A stretch of 64,000 nucleotides of DNA from Xylona heveae TC161. Its lineage: Eukaryota; Ascomycota; Xylonomycetes; Xylonales; Xylonaceae. A program made the translations under genes and the position numbers. Under the pieces are notes generated by a model. The model worked only from the letters and a program-made list of their open reading frames with translations. It was not told where the DNA came from and did no database searches. The stretch covers positions 310,001 to 374,000 of the forward strand of contig NW_017264203.1 in assembly GCF_001619985.1 (NCBI RefSeq), given 5' to 3'. Positions 9,564-21,460 of the stretch are shown here, piece by piece; the first letter of the stretch is position 1, and each line of letters opens with the position of its first letter.

Positions 9564-12500
9564 TGTAAATCGTCAACGCCGGTCCTGTTTCTGGTTCGGC
9601 TGGGCGATCCGACGAGCGCAGGTCTGGGTTCCGGTTACAAACAAGGAATGGAGGCCGCCCGCGGCCTGCAGTACAAACGCGGCTTATCCAGTGTCAAGAA
9701 GAAAGAAAAATAAAAGTTCCCAGTCTGATGACGACGATGAAGGGGGAGATCAACAGATGAAACGGCAAAATGTTCGAAAAGTGCGGGCCAATGGGTGGTA
9801 AAATCCCACTGGGGATCGGGCCACCTCTGGGGACCACTCTTAATCTCGGTGGGCGAAATTGGGTTTTGGTTTTCCCCTTTGTCAGAGAAGTACAGTGTAC
9901 AGTTCTTTGTTAGTGGGCCACGCGGCCAAGACAGACTATCTGGCGCCAGTTAAAAGCTAACCGGAACGGCGAGCGATCCCAATGACGATCACGTCCTAAC
10001 AACGCCCAAAGACGGCGGGAAATATAACCTTGAATTTTCTCGATTTCATACGACTATCAGCTTGCTCTCGTTTCCTTGGAAGGTGAAATTCTGCGATCAA
10101 TCTTATGAAAATGGAATGGAAAGGTCGATTTTGACTAAATCATGGGGGAAAAACGGAAAAAAAGGTGTCAGCAATAATCACCAGGCGAGCACAAGTGCCA
10201 AGGATTGATGCTATTGTAGTAGGCCAGAGGCGGGTGCAAAAAGGCCACCCAGCGTGATACCGTAATCCAACAACGGAAGACGGTTGGAATGATGAGATGG
10301 AGAGCACAAAGAGAGAGAGATATATATATAAAAGAAGTATTCCGACCAGGGAGTAATTGCAGTAGGATCACTGAGCTTAGAGTCCCAACACGTTGCGCCG
10401 GGACGGCGAAGGCTGGGGGCATACGGCTTTCTATATCAAGAACTAAGTGACTGTATGGCCATTTCCTTTTTCTTCTCCACACCCATTGTGCTGCCATGAG
10501 CCCTGTCAGACTATCCCATTGTAAGGATAAATTGTGTAGATTGCCTCCCATGCTTCGCCTGCCAAGAGATAGCGAAGGGAAGAATCAAAAGGCTATTCGT
10601 GTAGGGAAAGGGATCGTGTGACCCATTCCCATCTCTGGACGTCTCATTGGTTTTGCAGAAGAAATGTTGCTTTCCGTTGGTGATGGAAGGGCAGATGGAG
10701 CAACTAGTCCCCTGGCTCCTGCTTTCTGAAGAAGCCATGTGGCAGCAGTGGTGGAGAAGGTCGCGCAGGGAGATGCGGATGTATCCCACAAGAACTTTTA
10801 TCTGTACGCTCTCTACACAAAGGGCCAGTGGGAGAGGTAAGAATACAAGTACATACAAAGAGCCCGGTATGAAGGTTCAGCAGGAAGTTAGGTAGAAGAG
10901 TGGCGATCTGTGGCGAGCTTCCAATTCCCAAACGATGGATTGCATTTCTTATAACCTAGCAGTGGACCGGGCTCTAATTTGTGTTGATTATCATGATCCC
11001 CTTACCTCCCGTCCTCCTTTTCCCCGCCTAGGAATAGACCGATCCTCTTCGCAATTAAAGTTGCGTAGGTTGAAAACGGGTAACAAGATCTCAAGGGTCC
11101 AAAAGGTCCATCTAACTTGAGCGCCGGTGGAAGAGACGGCGTCACTACCGGAGTATATTGAGAAACGGCCAAAGTTAAGTCACGATAAAGGTCAAACTTA
11201 CCAGCCTTTTCCTAGGTTGTAACTGACCGAATACGACGAGAGCGAAAGTACCTGAACTAACTTAGGTGTAGAATTGTAACACTTGGCGACCAAAGCCCCC
11301 AAAGCCCTCCCCTGGTAAGCTTATCCCTCCAAATACTGTAGTAATGTGAAACGGATGGGGGAATACGCTCCATATGGTCGTTGCTTCTCTGCAATCCGAG
11401 ATAAAATTGTGCCAAGAAATGCCAAGCCGGGGAGGAAGGGCACTAGGCTGTATACGCTCAACTGTGCAGTAACCATAGTCCCCCGTCCTTTCAGCCAAAC
11501 CCAGCTCTTCCTGTCTTCAAGCTTATGCAACATTTGCACATGCATGGCATATATGTTGCTGACGACCATTGTTTTTCTGTCCAATATATCTTCACCGTCG
11601 TCTTCAGAACCAAGTAGTGGAGGCATCACTTCCTCGAAAGCTCATCCAATACAATTGTTGAAGATAGGGGATACTATTTGGTGCTTTTTCCAATGCCAAT
11701 GCAAGGCGGAAGGACAGCATGCAAAGTAAGGGTGGCGCGGGTGCAACAATGCCAAGAAACCAAATTTCCTCTCTCCGAAAGACTATCCTTACTCGCTATC
11801 CACTGAGCAGCTTTTATGCAAAGTTGTGCATCCAGTGAAGGAAGGAATCCAGCACCTCGCTTCCGGGTGCCGAGAAAGTAATCTTCTCCGTAGAGATCAA
11901 GCAGGTCGTGCAGCGTACATTGCGCTTGCCTCAGCCATGATGTCGGTCGACGAAATAGTTACAAGAGCATGGTAACCTAATTTGGAAAGCCTAGTATTGA
12001 TCTAGAAAAAAATTCTGGTGTTTTTTTTTTTTTCGTGCGCAACCCTTCTTTGGCCCGGGTTTGCTCTGCTTCTTCCGACTTAGTAAATTTGCTTTTACCT
12101 CACCAGAACAAGGGACAGCCTGAAGAGATCGTTTTTGATCATAATCAGCGGCAGTCAGGCAAACAGAGCCCGTGTGTCATGCAGCAAGGTAATTGGAGGC
12201 ATAATGAAGCTTTTCGGGCATGAGAACAACAATCATTACGAGATTTGCGAAGATGAGGGGATTTTGAAAATAAGAAATGCTGTCATATGCAAAGATACGC
12301 TAGCGAGAAGAGTCATATAATGAATAAGTCAACGCGAGATCCAGATGAAGATGACGAAAATAAATATTCAATTCGCGGAAATCCAAAAGACCTGTATGCA
12401 ATACGTGAGCCGGCGCCTTCGCAAAGCGCCTCCAGCCCAGCTGCTCTATAACATAAGACGCGAGCCAACCATGTCTACTCTCACCAACAACGACAGAGGT

Positions 12501-12718
12501 CCTGTTGAAACTCGCCTCAGACCAATCTGATCTGTTTCTCGATGCAGAGGGGGAGAAAAAAGAAAGAAATGAAACCAGGAAACAAGATATTAGACGTACG
12601 AGACTTCAAAACGCCCACGCCATGCTCCTTGGCGGCTAAACAATCACACAAACTTTTTTTGGACTTTCACAATGTACTGGAGACCATGCAAGATATCCCC
12701 GTCATCCTTGTCACCCCA
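9564..12718. other. Long intergenic region without recognisable gene
   Basis: This is 3.1 kb between the start of the SGNH-like gene and the stop of UTP5. Both strands carry only short frames with no family resemblance. A GA/TA dinucleotide run lies at about 10309-10330 and a poly-T run at about 12021-12034. No tRNA boxes or snRNA signatures were seen. An unspliced non-coding transcript or a fast-evolving small gene cannot be excluded by eye. Confidence 0.4.
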
Positions 12719-15172
12719 TCATCTTCTACGGGACGCGCCAGCAGGACGCTTGGGAGTAGGAGCGCCAACGTCGCTCTCCTCCTCGTCCGAATCAACATCA
12801 TCATGATCAACTTCATCCTCGGAGAGCTCCTCGCCCGTATCAGCATCTGTTTCCTCGGCCTCATCGTCGATAAAGCCCTCGTCCTCTTCATCATCTCCGC
12901 TCTCATCGTCTTCGTCGACGCCATTGACGGTGGTTGGCATATCCTCATCATTGTCCTCGCTGCCGCTGAAATCCTCGTCCATGTCGTCAGCCTCATCAGC
13001 GCCGCCTTCGCTATCCTCATCTTCTTCGCCTTCGACATATATGACATTCTCCTCTTCGTCTTCATCTTCGGCCTCGGCAGGTCGAATAGACGCTTGCATG
13101 CTCTTCCGAAGCTGCATTTGCGCTTCAAGCATGTCCAATTTCCCCTTGAGTGTAAGGAGGGGCTGGAGACCGCTCGCACGCTCTTTGATGACCCGGTTAA
13201 GAGCGCCAAGCTTCTTCATCAGCTCCGGCTGGCCGGCAAGATAACCACCATGAGAGATCAGGGTCCACTGAACCCAGACCATAAGACTTCCAGCCCGACC
13301 AGGCCGATTATGCAAGCGCTCAGCAAGCTTTTGGAGGAGCGATGCAGCGAGGGCTGAGTCCAATCTCTCAATCGTGGAGCGAATGGTATTGAACTCTGTG
13401 GTGTGGAAGCATGATTCGAGGAGCGCAACGTCGTTGGTCTTGAGAGACTGCGTCAAAATGGTCCCCAAGGAGGTACCAGACGGAGGTTGCAATTTCCTTT
13501 GAGATGGAACCAAAGAGCGGGATGTGACCTTCCCATCATCCAGAGCGTGCTCTACGTCAACCATGTCGGATCCGCTCGCGCGAATCAAATCTCCAAATGA
13601 CGGTTCCGCGGCCTCATCTCCTTCCTCTTCTTCGTCGGAGTCACCATCCTTCATTTCAACGTCGGCTTGTGCAGTTTCGCTTGCACCAGCACTTTCAGCC
13701 TCGCTCTCCTCATCCTCGCCGCTAGAGAGCTCTGCGAGTTCTTTCTGTTCATCCTCTGCACCGTGACCTCTTTCGACAACAACGGTTCGCGACTCGTCGA
13801 CTTTACTTTTTCCCATATCCTTGGCGCCATTCATGACGGTAGCACCAACCGTGGTGCTCTTCCCCCTGATGATCTCCTTCTGGCCCTTGAGAAGAAGAGC
13901 ACCGGAATTTTCATCCCGCCAGGGAATACGCTCAAAGACAAGATTGATGCTGCCGTCAACCCAAGCAACGACCAAACTATTTGCCTCAAAGGAGGCATTC
14001 ACAGCTGGGACAGGCGTAGCTGATTTGTCCGGCCTTGTGATTTTCAGGGAAGCCTCCGCCTTTCTGGTCATTTGTCGTCGCTTCGATTTAAGACTGGTTG
14101 ATTGGGAGTTTTGGAAATTATCAAACGGTTGGGGGAAGATTTCCACAAGACCATCTCTGGTCACCGCGGCGAGAACCTGCTCGTTTGATTTCCCAGACGT
14201 ATCTTCATCGTTGTCGTCCGCCTCCTCAGAGAAGAGAGCCACAGTCTGTACGTCACTATCTGATACTAACGATCCCACAAGCTTCTGCGATTCTCTGTCG
14301 AAAACATTCATGAATCGATCAGATTCTGCTGCCGCCAAAAATGCTTTTGGTAGATGTGAAGCTGAGGGAAGCGATGTAATTAATGAATGGATAGGGTTCG
14401 TAGATCCAGTAAAGGTAGGCTGTTCTTCGGTTCCTACGGTATCCGGGTTGATCACGTAGGCCGTGTGCGAAGCACAGATGACTGAAGGATTTGTCGGAAC
14501 AGGTCGAGCAAGGGTAATTGCTGCATTCGTCGGGAGGGTAAAGGTGCTACCAAATATCAGTATATGTGAACCCAGTGAGCATTGTAATGGTGATTATGGT
14601 GCCTACTTGAGAGCCTGTCTCTTGCGAAGATCCCATTGCACGAGCTTTCCTTCTCCACCTAAGCTCCAAGCTTCCGCGGCCTCTCGTCTATTCGTGAATT
14701 TGAAGTCTCGGATACCCTGTGAGTGGACAACAGGAAGTTTCCCGATAATCTTTCCCTCTGCAGCAGAAAAGAAGCAGATGTTTGAGTCGCTAGTACCAAA
14801 TGCAACGACAACGCCCGCTGCGTCACCAGTGACAGCGCCATTGGCCATTGTTTCCCGCTTTCTCTTCTTCTTAGGAGTTTGATTGTCGGCATCATTGCCG
14901 CCAAGGAAGCCCCAGTCCAGAGAATTTACCGTGGTGTTGGAAGGAAGTACATGTTCGCAGCGCAGACGACCAGTCAAGGTGTCATGAATGCGAAGATGCT
15001 GTGAGTCTAAGCCCTGGATAACAGAGGCAAAGAGAGCCAGCTGGAAAGACGACGGCGCGAAAGCAGAGCGCAGAATGGCAGAATTGTTCGACGACTGCAC
15101 AGAAGATGCAACAGCGGGCGATGCCGCCGAGGCTTGGGTGGATGGTCGGCCGGAAAACTTTTTGGTCACCAT
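12719..15172 (-). CDS. UTP5: U3 snoRNP / t-UTP subunit Utp5 (WDR43), 797 aa
   Basis: Exons 15172-14607 and 14546-12719 are joined across a 60 nt phase-2 intron. The N-terminal half is a WD40-type propeller with typical Utp5 phrases: AFAPSSFQLALFASVIQGLDSQ, the basic PKKKRKR insert, VHSQGIRDFKF and EGKLVQWDL. About residues 550-670 form the helical Utp12 domain (SLGTILTQSLKTNDVALLES, then the QPLLTLKGKLDML segment). The last 120 residues are an acidic tail ending in a basic ArgArgArg. Utp5 belongs to the t-UTP/UTP-A subcomplex of the small-subunit processome, working on pre-18S rRNA in the nucleolus. The start is the ATG giving MVTKKFSGRP; the frame upstream has no ATG. It lies head to head with BDF1 across 3.4 kb. 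Confidence 0.93.
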
Positions 15173-16860
15173 GACTACCACTTGGGCAAGACCCGTTGTC
15201 TCTACAGTGATATTGAAAGGCGGGCGATTGAAGAGGATCACAGATCCCACGCACCTTCTATTTCACAAAAGAGACTTCTGTCGCGGTGATAATCCAGGTC
15301 GTTGAACGTTTTGGCGGAGCTACTACTTTCGAAAAAAAGTGGCAGAAGCGATCGACGCTAAACCCTATTTGGATTGAACAACGGCCAATGACCTTTTCGG
15401 CCTCTGCTCCTCCGGCACGGACTAACGTTTGAGCGGACGCTTAGGATTTCAAAGACCTGGAGAGCCTACGGAGTACAAGCTCTGATAAATAGCGAGTGGA
15501 TTTTTGGGGGGAGGCGAGATATGGTCTAATAAACCGGTCACCTGAAAGTATATGTTGCTGATTTTGTTTGAATTCTATGCTTTTCTCCATTACTCTTGTC
15601 TCTGAAAAGAAAGAGAATGTTACAAATAGTAGTCCAGCAATTAGTAGAACAATGGCAACGTCTTTCCCAATATACAAGTGTAAAATAATTTGCAATGCAA
15701 AATATTGTCATAGTCAATATGTTCAGGGGCTTATTTGCTTCTCCTGTGGAGCATCTTTGCCTTTTTTCTGAGACATGGTACACTTCAGTAAAAAATCTTT
15801 GTATTGTTTATTTTCAGGTTTACGACATGATTGAAGGTCAACAAAAATATAACCATAGGTAGTTACTCGAACAAATTATACATTGCTGATAGAGAAGTGA
15901 AGGCGCCGGGGAGGATATAACTCTGATCATTCCGATTCATGGGAAAAAATTTCCCTGTACGAACAATTTAAACTCCATATTCTTTATGTGATAAATTAGC
16001 AAAAAAGGAGGCGTCACGTGAGCATCGCAAGGAGTGATGTCAAGAAACAAGACAACAGAAAGTTAAGTTTCATTGTCCAAGATTCGTTGCGGATTGTACC
16101 TAAGGTACATGTCTGCCTGATACCTACAGATAATTTATTGAGTATCTGCTCAAGTTGAGGTGGCTGCGTCTGAGTGGCGTTTGGGGCCACTGCAGGGGCA
16201 AACGTGCATATTGCTCTGCTAGTTCTTGGATGGCTGGAACTCGAAACTGACGTTTCACACAATCTTTGTTTTGGTACTCTTTCGTTATGCTAGATCATTG
16301 GAATACACCCGATTTGACCCAAGATCCACCAAAAAATCCACATAATTGGTGGTGTCCTTACCGTTAAGCTATCATTGATAAAAGTTTGTAACGCATCGGG
16401 TTTAGACAAACCCTCAAATGGCGAAAGGGTGCTGCCAAAACCTTATTGCAACATGGTCGCTCGGTCGAACTGTCAGAGTGGTGGGAGCGACGAGCAGGCG
16501 CCTGGCGGATGTTGTATGTTTGTTGTGTTTAAAAGTACAAAGGTACAGGATGATGACAGTGAAGGGGGGAAAGAAAGGAAAGAAGAAAAATTGTCTTCAG
16601 CCATACCCGGAATGGGACAAGAGGAACTGACCAGGCAGACAGGACTGTAGGACTGACAAGGTCCGAGGGAAGTCGGAGGTTCATCGCTCGCCTAAGTAGT
16701 TTGTCTTCCTAAGCGAGGACGAACGGCAAAGTAAGTACATATTGGTCTCGAGGATATGATTACACGTCATAAAAGGATGAGAGAGACTTTAGAGGTACAA
16801 ATGGCAGTTCAATAGGGGCCGACCGAGTAGACCGGCAGGCCGTTCTTCATGATAAATCAG

Positions 16861-16927
16861 CCAATCATCATTGAGGACAGCTATTGAGATGCGTTTGCTA
16901 GGCCCAATTCATGGTGAACCTGCCAAT
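16861..16927 (+). promoter_or_regulatory. Pair of CCAAT boxes upstream of BDF1
   Basis: CCAATCA occurs at 16861-16867 and again at 16923-16929 on the plus strand, 62 bp apart. CCAATCA is the usual form bound by the fungal HAP/CBC complex. A pyrimidine-rich leader begins about 100 bp downstream, so this is a plausible core promoter for BDF1, though 1.6 kb from its start codon. Confidence 0.35.
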
Positions 16928-16958
16928 CAAAAATGCGAAAATGAGGTGGGACAGCAAC

Positions 16959-16991
16959 GCGTTAGGCCGGGATCCAAAGAGGCCTAATCGC
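16959..16991. repeat. Dyad symmetry, TTAGGCC...GGCCTAA
   Basis: GCGTTAGGCC at 16959-16968 pairs with GGCCTAA(T)CGC at 16981-16991 with one bulged base. The loop is 12 nt. It lies just downstream of the second CCAAT box, so it could be a protein-binding palindrome or a hairpin at the start of the leader. Confidence 0.4.
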
Positions 16992-17756
16992 CAGTCCGGC
17001 TGCACGTTCATTACAAAAGGCTATCGCATCCCTCCCCCTTTGCCAAAACGAAATTTCCGGCGGTCTCCCCCCATTTACCCTCCCCTCTCTTGTTTGTCTT
17101 TGCTGTGTCTACGGAGTACTGTTAAGCTCTCGCGCTCCCCTTTCTTACCTCTGCTCTGTCCTCCCTCGACTGTCCCTACTCGCTTCGTCCCTTATCATTT
17201 GGCAGTACCGGGTACGACCACATCAAAACACAAAACACACATATACATACACCGCTTGCTGCAGAATAGCCGCACCAACGACACACACTGATCCTTGACG
17301 TATCCTGATTTGTCCGAGATCTTTCGGATCGCTTTAAATCAGGAACACCTTTGACGCACCGACCATCGCTTCGGTCCATCGCTCTGGTCGTCGTTGCCAA
17401 GGCTGGGAAAGCTCCTTTCCCCCCAGGCTTCTTTATTCGCTGTCATCGCGCATTCTTATTGGTCCTTTGACTAGTGGTGCTTTCTGTCGTCGGTGATTGC
17501 TATCGCTCTGCTTTCACCTTTGATTCTGAGGGTGCCTATTGATCGACAGTGCGGTCCCATCGCCCACAACTGCACCCACACACGCACGGCGGCCGGTGAC
17601 GGACAACTGAGCCGACTCACACGATTACGCTACTCTTACCGCGCCCTTCCCCGCCAACACGGTTCCAACTTGCCGGGGTGACCTGTTGACCAGGGCACTC
17701 TTGCTGTCGCGTTTGTGTCGACGCGTCGTGCATGTCGCACTCGATTTTGAGGAAAA

Positions 17757-17788
17757 AGAGAGAGAGAGTGTGTGTGTGTTTGTGTGTG
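17757..17788. repeat. GA/GT dinucleotide run in the BDF1 leader
   Basis: A short GAGAGA run directly followed by GTGTGT units inside the pyrimidine-rich upstream region of BDF1. Confidence 0.7.
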
Positions 17789-18541
17789 AAGCTCTTTCGC
17801 ATCGTCAGTTGCCAGGACGTGTGAGAAGAGCGAGCAAATTCTTGCCACAAAAGGTAACTGTCAGTTCCAATTACCGTTTTTGATTTCTGAACTATTTCGT
17901 CATTCTTCTTTCTTTTATCGTTCGCTGCTGGCCTGGTCTGGCTGTGCTAGTTTCTCTTGCGCTCTCTTGTTTTTCTCGCCGCTTCTCTTTCTCCTTCCCT
18001 CAGTTTACTTTTCTTTCACCTCTCAGTTGTCCACCCACACTCATATTGTCATCACCCACCATAACGACCCATCCATCCATCATCATCAATCTGGTCACGT
18101 GAGCTCATTGTGCTCTTTGGCCTTGTCGCGTCACCCTCGTCTTCCCTCTTCTCGCCTAGCTCCGTTAGTTTCCGTATAATAATTTCATTCTCGCGTCTCG
18201 CTCCTCCTAATCCTCCATTTATTTCAAGCCACCCCCACACCCTTGGGTTTCAGACTCTCTCGCCGACCACACGTCATCCCGAGAAGTCCTTCCTGCGCGC
18301 GCAACACATCCCTAGACTCTGTCGCAATTTGTTCCCCAATTTCACATCATTCGAACCCCTGCTTCGGTACCTGAAAATCATTCTTGACTGGTACAAATCA
18401 TCACTCTTTACGTTTCTTTGGGAGGTGCTCGCTTCTGTATTTTTTTGGGCCTGCGCTCCCCTTAACCTAAGCACAAATTCGCACCCCCTTGGCTCGTCAC
18501 ATTTTTCTTTTTCTCATTCCACAACTTGCGCCTGACCGTCC

Positions 18542-21460
18542 ATGGCAGTGATGAGCTCACAGCCACCGGATAGCAGCGCGCCGGAGCTCAAGACGCCGCC
18601 CGTTCCACCATCAGATAAGATGGCCCTAGATGCAGACATCAACGGGTGAGTCCACCACAAACCACTTCCTTCAGATCGTCTTATTTTCCGTTGTCGCGTT
18701 TGATCATATATTTATGAGACCAAATCAAGCAGAGCTGCCAAGCAGAATGTCACCACTACGGCCCTCGCGTCCACCGAGCCTTCGAAGCCTGTGACGGATT
18801 CCGCTCATCCATCACCTCCTAAAGATGCCCCGTCGAACACGGCCAACGGTTTCCAGAAAAACCTCGTCAGCTTCGGCGAGAATCAGTCTCTTTCTGCCGC
18901 CACGTCCTCGAATGAGCCAGCGCCTTCGGCTGCTGCCCCTTCAAATCTAGCGTCAGGCGAAACAACTGCGACTCCTGTCCCTCCGGTAGTGGAAGCACCT
19001 ACATCAGACGTGCGGCAGGAGGAGGCGAAAGTGGCATCATCTGAAAACCCCGAGAAGACACCTGAACGTCAGCCTGCCCAAACATTTCAGGGAGTGTCGG
19101 AGGAAAAGTTGGATGAGAAGGCGCCAGAGCAGGGCACGACCCAGCCGCAGGATCATCAAATGGAAGACGTCGCTGACGCAATCTCTGCGAAAGCGGATGC
19201 CCCGATCGCGCATGAAGCTGGCAAAGAAGATAAGATGGATATTTTCTCAGATATCAATGCGCCAACTGCGTCCACGTCGACCGCGACCGATGGCGGCGCC
19301 GCCGAACCGCCTCGTCATCCCGCACCTGCACCCGCGCCTCAAGGTGCTGCACCTGAGACTCCTCGTGAACCCGCTCCCACGCCTGCTGCAGCCCCTCCAA
19401 CCATGCTGAAGCCAGATCCCGAACCGACCAATGCCCCACCGTCACCTGGAAAGAATGCACGCGAACGCGAAGACGATGAGGCCGAAGAACCTGCGCACAA
19501 GCGGACTAGGACAGAGCAGGATGGAACGGTCGAGCCAGAATTTAAGGTGCCCGAGCAGCCGGCTTCCGCCACTAGTGCAGACACTGGCATCAGCCATGTG
19601 CCCTCTCCTCCAGCCGCACCCGCAGAAGCCTCTCAACCCATTACGCCAGCCCAGCATAAGTTTCTCCTTCATGGCATTCGAAATATCAAGCGCACCAAAG
19701 ATGCCTTTGCGTTCAACGCTCCCGTGGACCCCATTAAGCTCAATATCCCCTCTTACTTGGATTTCATCAAGAAGCCAATGGACCTGGGCACAATGGAAGA
19801 CAAACTTAAGCGCGGCGCATACTCTTCCATTGACGAGTACGTTTCCGATTTTCACCAGATTGTCGAGAACACCACAATCTTTAACGGCGCCGAGCATCCA
19901 GTTACCAAGGCTGCAGTGAATATGAAGGGCACGTTTGACAAGCAGATGAGCAACCTGCCACGCGCCGATGTCACGGAGCCCACACCTGCCGAGAAGAAAG
20001 CAGCTAAGAAGGCTTCTGTTTCTAAGGCTAGCGCTGCACGACGAGAGTCGAGGGCTGTTAGTGGAGCTGCTGCGCGCCCATCCACTGCTGCAGCTCCTGC
20101 ACCAACTACTCCTCCTGCTGCCGCCGGCTCGCAGACTTTCGCGCTGGGTCCACAAGGGGTGCCACTCATTCGTCGGGACTCCATGGCAAGCGGTGATGGC
20201 CGTCCGAAGCGCGAAATCCACCCTCCTCCGCCTCGCGACCTTCCTTATTCGAGCGTGAAGCCAAAAAAGAAGAAGTATCAGCTGGAGCTCCGCTTCTGCC
20301 AAGAGGTCGTCAACGAAATGAACAAGCCCAAATATCAAATGTTCGCCTTTCCATTTTATCAACCTGTGGATCCCGTTGCTTTGAACATTCCCCACTACCA
20401 CAAAATTATCAAAAAGCCAATGGATCTTGGCACCGTTAGCTCAAAGCTAAAGGGAGGACAGTACGAAAACGCCAAGGAGTTTGAAAGTGATGTGCGTCTC
20501 ATGTTCGCCAACTGCTTCAAATTCAACCCTCCTATGGACCAAGTTCACCAGATGGGTCGGCAGTTGGAGGAGGTGTTCAATCGCAAATGGGATCAAAAGA
20601 AGGAATGGATCGAAGATCATACTCCGGCTTCTGGCCCGCACTCACCTGGCACTTCCCCCGAGCCCGAAGAGGAAGAAGAGGAGGAGGAAGAAGAGATGGA
20701 GGAAGAGGAGGAGAATGAAATTAGCATCCTGCAGAAGCAGATTGCTGCCATGTCGAAGCAAGTTGAGATGATCAAGAAAAAGTCGTCACCACCGGCCCCG
20801 ACGAAGAAGGGAGTCAAGAGCGCCAAGCCTGCAAAGAAAGTGGGCAAGAAGAGCGCCACTACTGTCACCTTACCAGCCAAGGTTGAAAAGAAGGCCAAGC
20901 CCAAGGTCAAAAAGGAGCGCATTCCATATGTCACGTACGAGGAGAAGCAGGAGATTTCCAACCGCATCAACACTCTTCCCGAGTCTAAGATGGCCACGGC
21001 ACTGAAGATAATCCGGGATAATATGCCAAATCTTAGGGTAAGCGCTCTTTTGCAAAGCTTTTAGCAAATTTTTTTTTTCTTTGCACGTGGATGTTAATGC
21101 GCAAAATAATAGGGTGTGGACGATGAAGAACTTGAGTTGGACATCGATGAACTCTCTAACGAAGTCCTTTACAAGCTTTTGACTTTCGTTCGTAAATATG
21201 CTCCTGGCCAAGATGCGCCTGAAGAAGTCTCTGCGCCTGCGCGGCCCCGATCAGATCAACCTCGCTCTTCCTCCTCCTCAAAGCCAAAGAAGAATAAGCC
21301 AATGAGCAAATACGAGCAGGAAGCTCGCATTTCGGAGCTGCAAGGACGATTGAAGGGCTTCCAGCACCCTGGATCCGACGGGTCGCCTGAGCCAACCAGA
21401 GAGGATGACGAATCGAGCGGGGATGACAGCGAAAGCGGCTCTGAGAGCGAAGAAGAGTAG
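18542..21460 (+). CDS. BDF1: BET-family double-bromodomain protein Bdf1, 918 aa
   Basis: Exons 18542-18645, 18733-21037 and 21113-21460 (introns 87 and 75 nt) join in frame. Bromodomain 1 is at about residues 336-440, with NIPSYLDFIKKPMDLGTM and the acetyl-lysine-reading Asn in IFNGAEH. Bromodomain 2 is at about 546-655, with NIPHYHKIIKKPMDLGTV and KFNPP. A NET/ET domain is at about 760-835 (YVTYEEKQEISNRINTLPES), cut by the last intron exactly before GVDDEELELD. Between bromodomain 2 and NET lie a Glu-run and Lys-rich linkers. The N-terminal 330 residues are Pro/Ala/Ser/Glu-rich disorder. Bdf1 reads acetylated H3/H4 and works with TFIID and the SWR1 complex. The C-terminal tail is Ser/Asp/Glu-rich, a likely CK2 target as in other BET proteins. 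The start is the first ATG of exon 1. Confidence 0.95.

Larger units (their letters stand above)
15173..18541. other. Long intergenic / leader region between UTP5 and BDF1
   Basis: This 3.4 kb stretch separates two divergent nuclear genes. About 15.5-16.0 kb is AT-rich with no gene. Two CCAAT boxes (16861, 16923) and a dyad (16959-16991) sit near 16.9 kb. From about 17.03 kb to the BDF1 start the plus strand is strongly pyrimidine-rich (CTCCCC, TTTCTT runs), as in long fungal 5' leaders. A GA/GT run at 17757-17785 and a CACGTG at about 18096 lie inside it. No protein gene is supported. Confidence 0.5.

Noticed and set aside
10168-10931. Several 70-127 codon frames on both strands
   Set aside because: They are short and overlapping, with no recognisable motif or signal; no basis to prefer one.
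12542-13357. Plus-strand open frame of 271 codons opposite the UTP5 acidic tail
   Set aside because: It is the shadow of Asp/Glu-rich codons read backwards (Ile/Leu/Val/Ser-rich hydrophobic runs); UTP5 on the other strand is secure.
15441-15783. Short hydrophobic minus-strand frames in an AT-rich block
   Set aside because: Hydrophobic residues arise from AT-rich codons; no start context or family match.
16680-16725. Imperfect hairpin CTCGCCTAAG...CCTAAGCGAG
   Set aside because: The arms match only partly and the loop is not structured; not stronger than chance.
19442-20401. Minus-strand 319-codon frame opposite BDF1
   Set aside because: It lies wholly opposite the bromodomain coding region with no family resemblance. 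It is a composition shadow.
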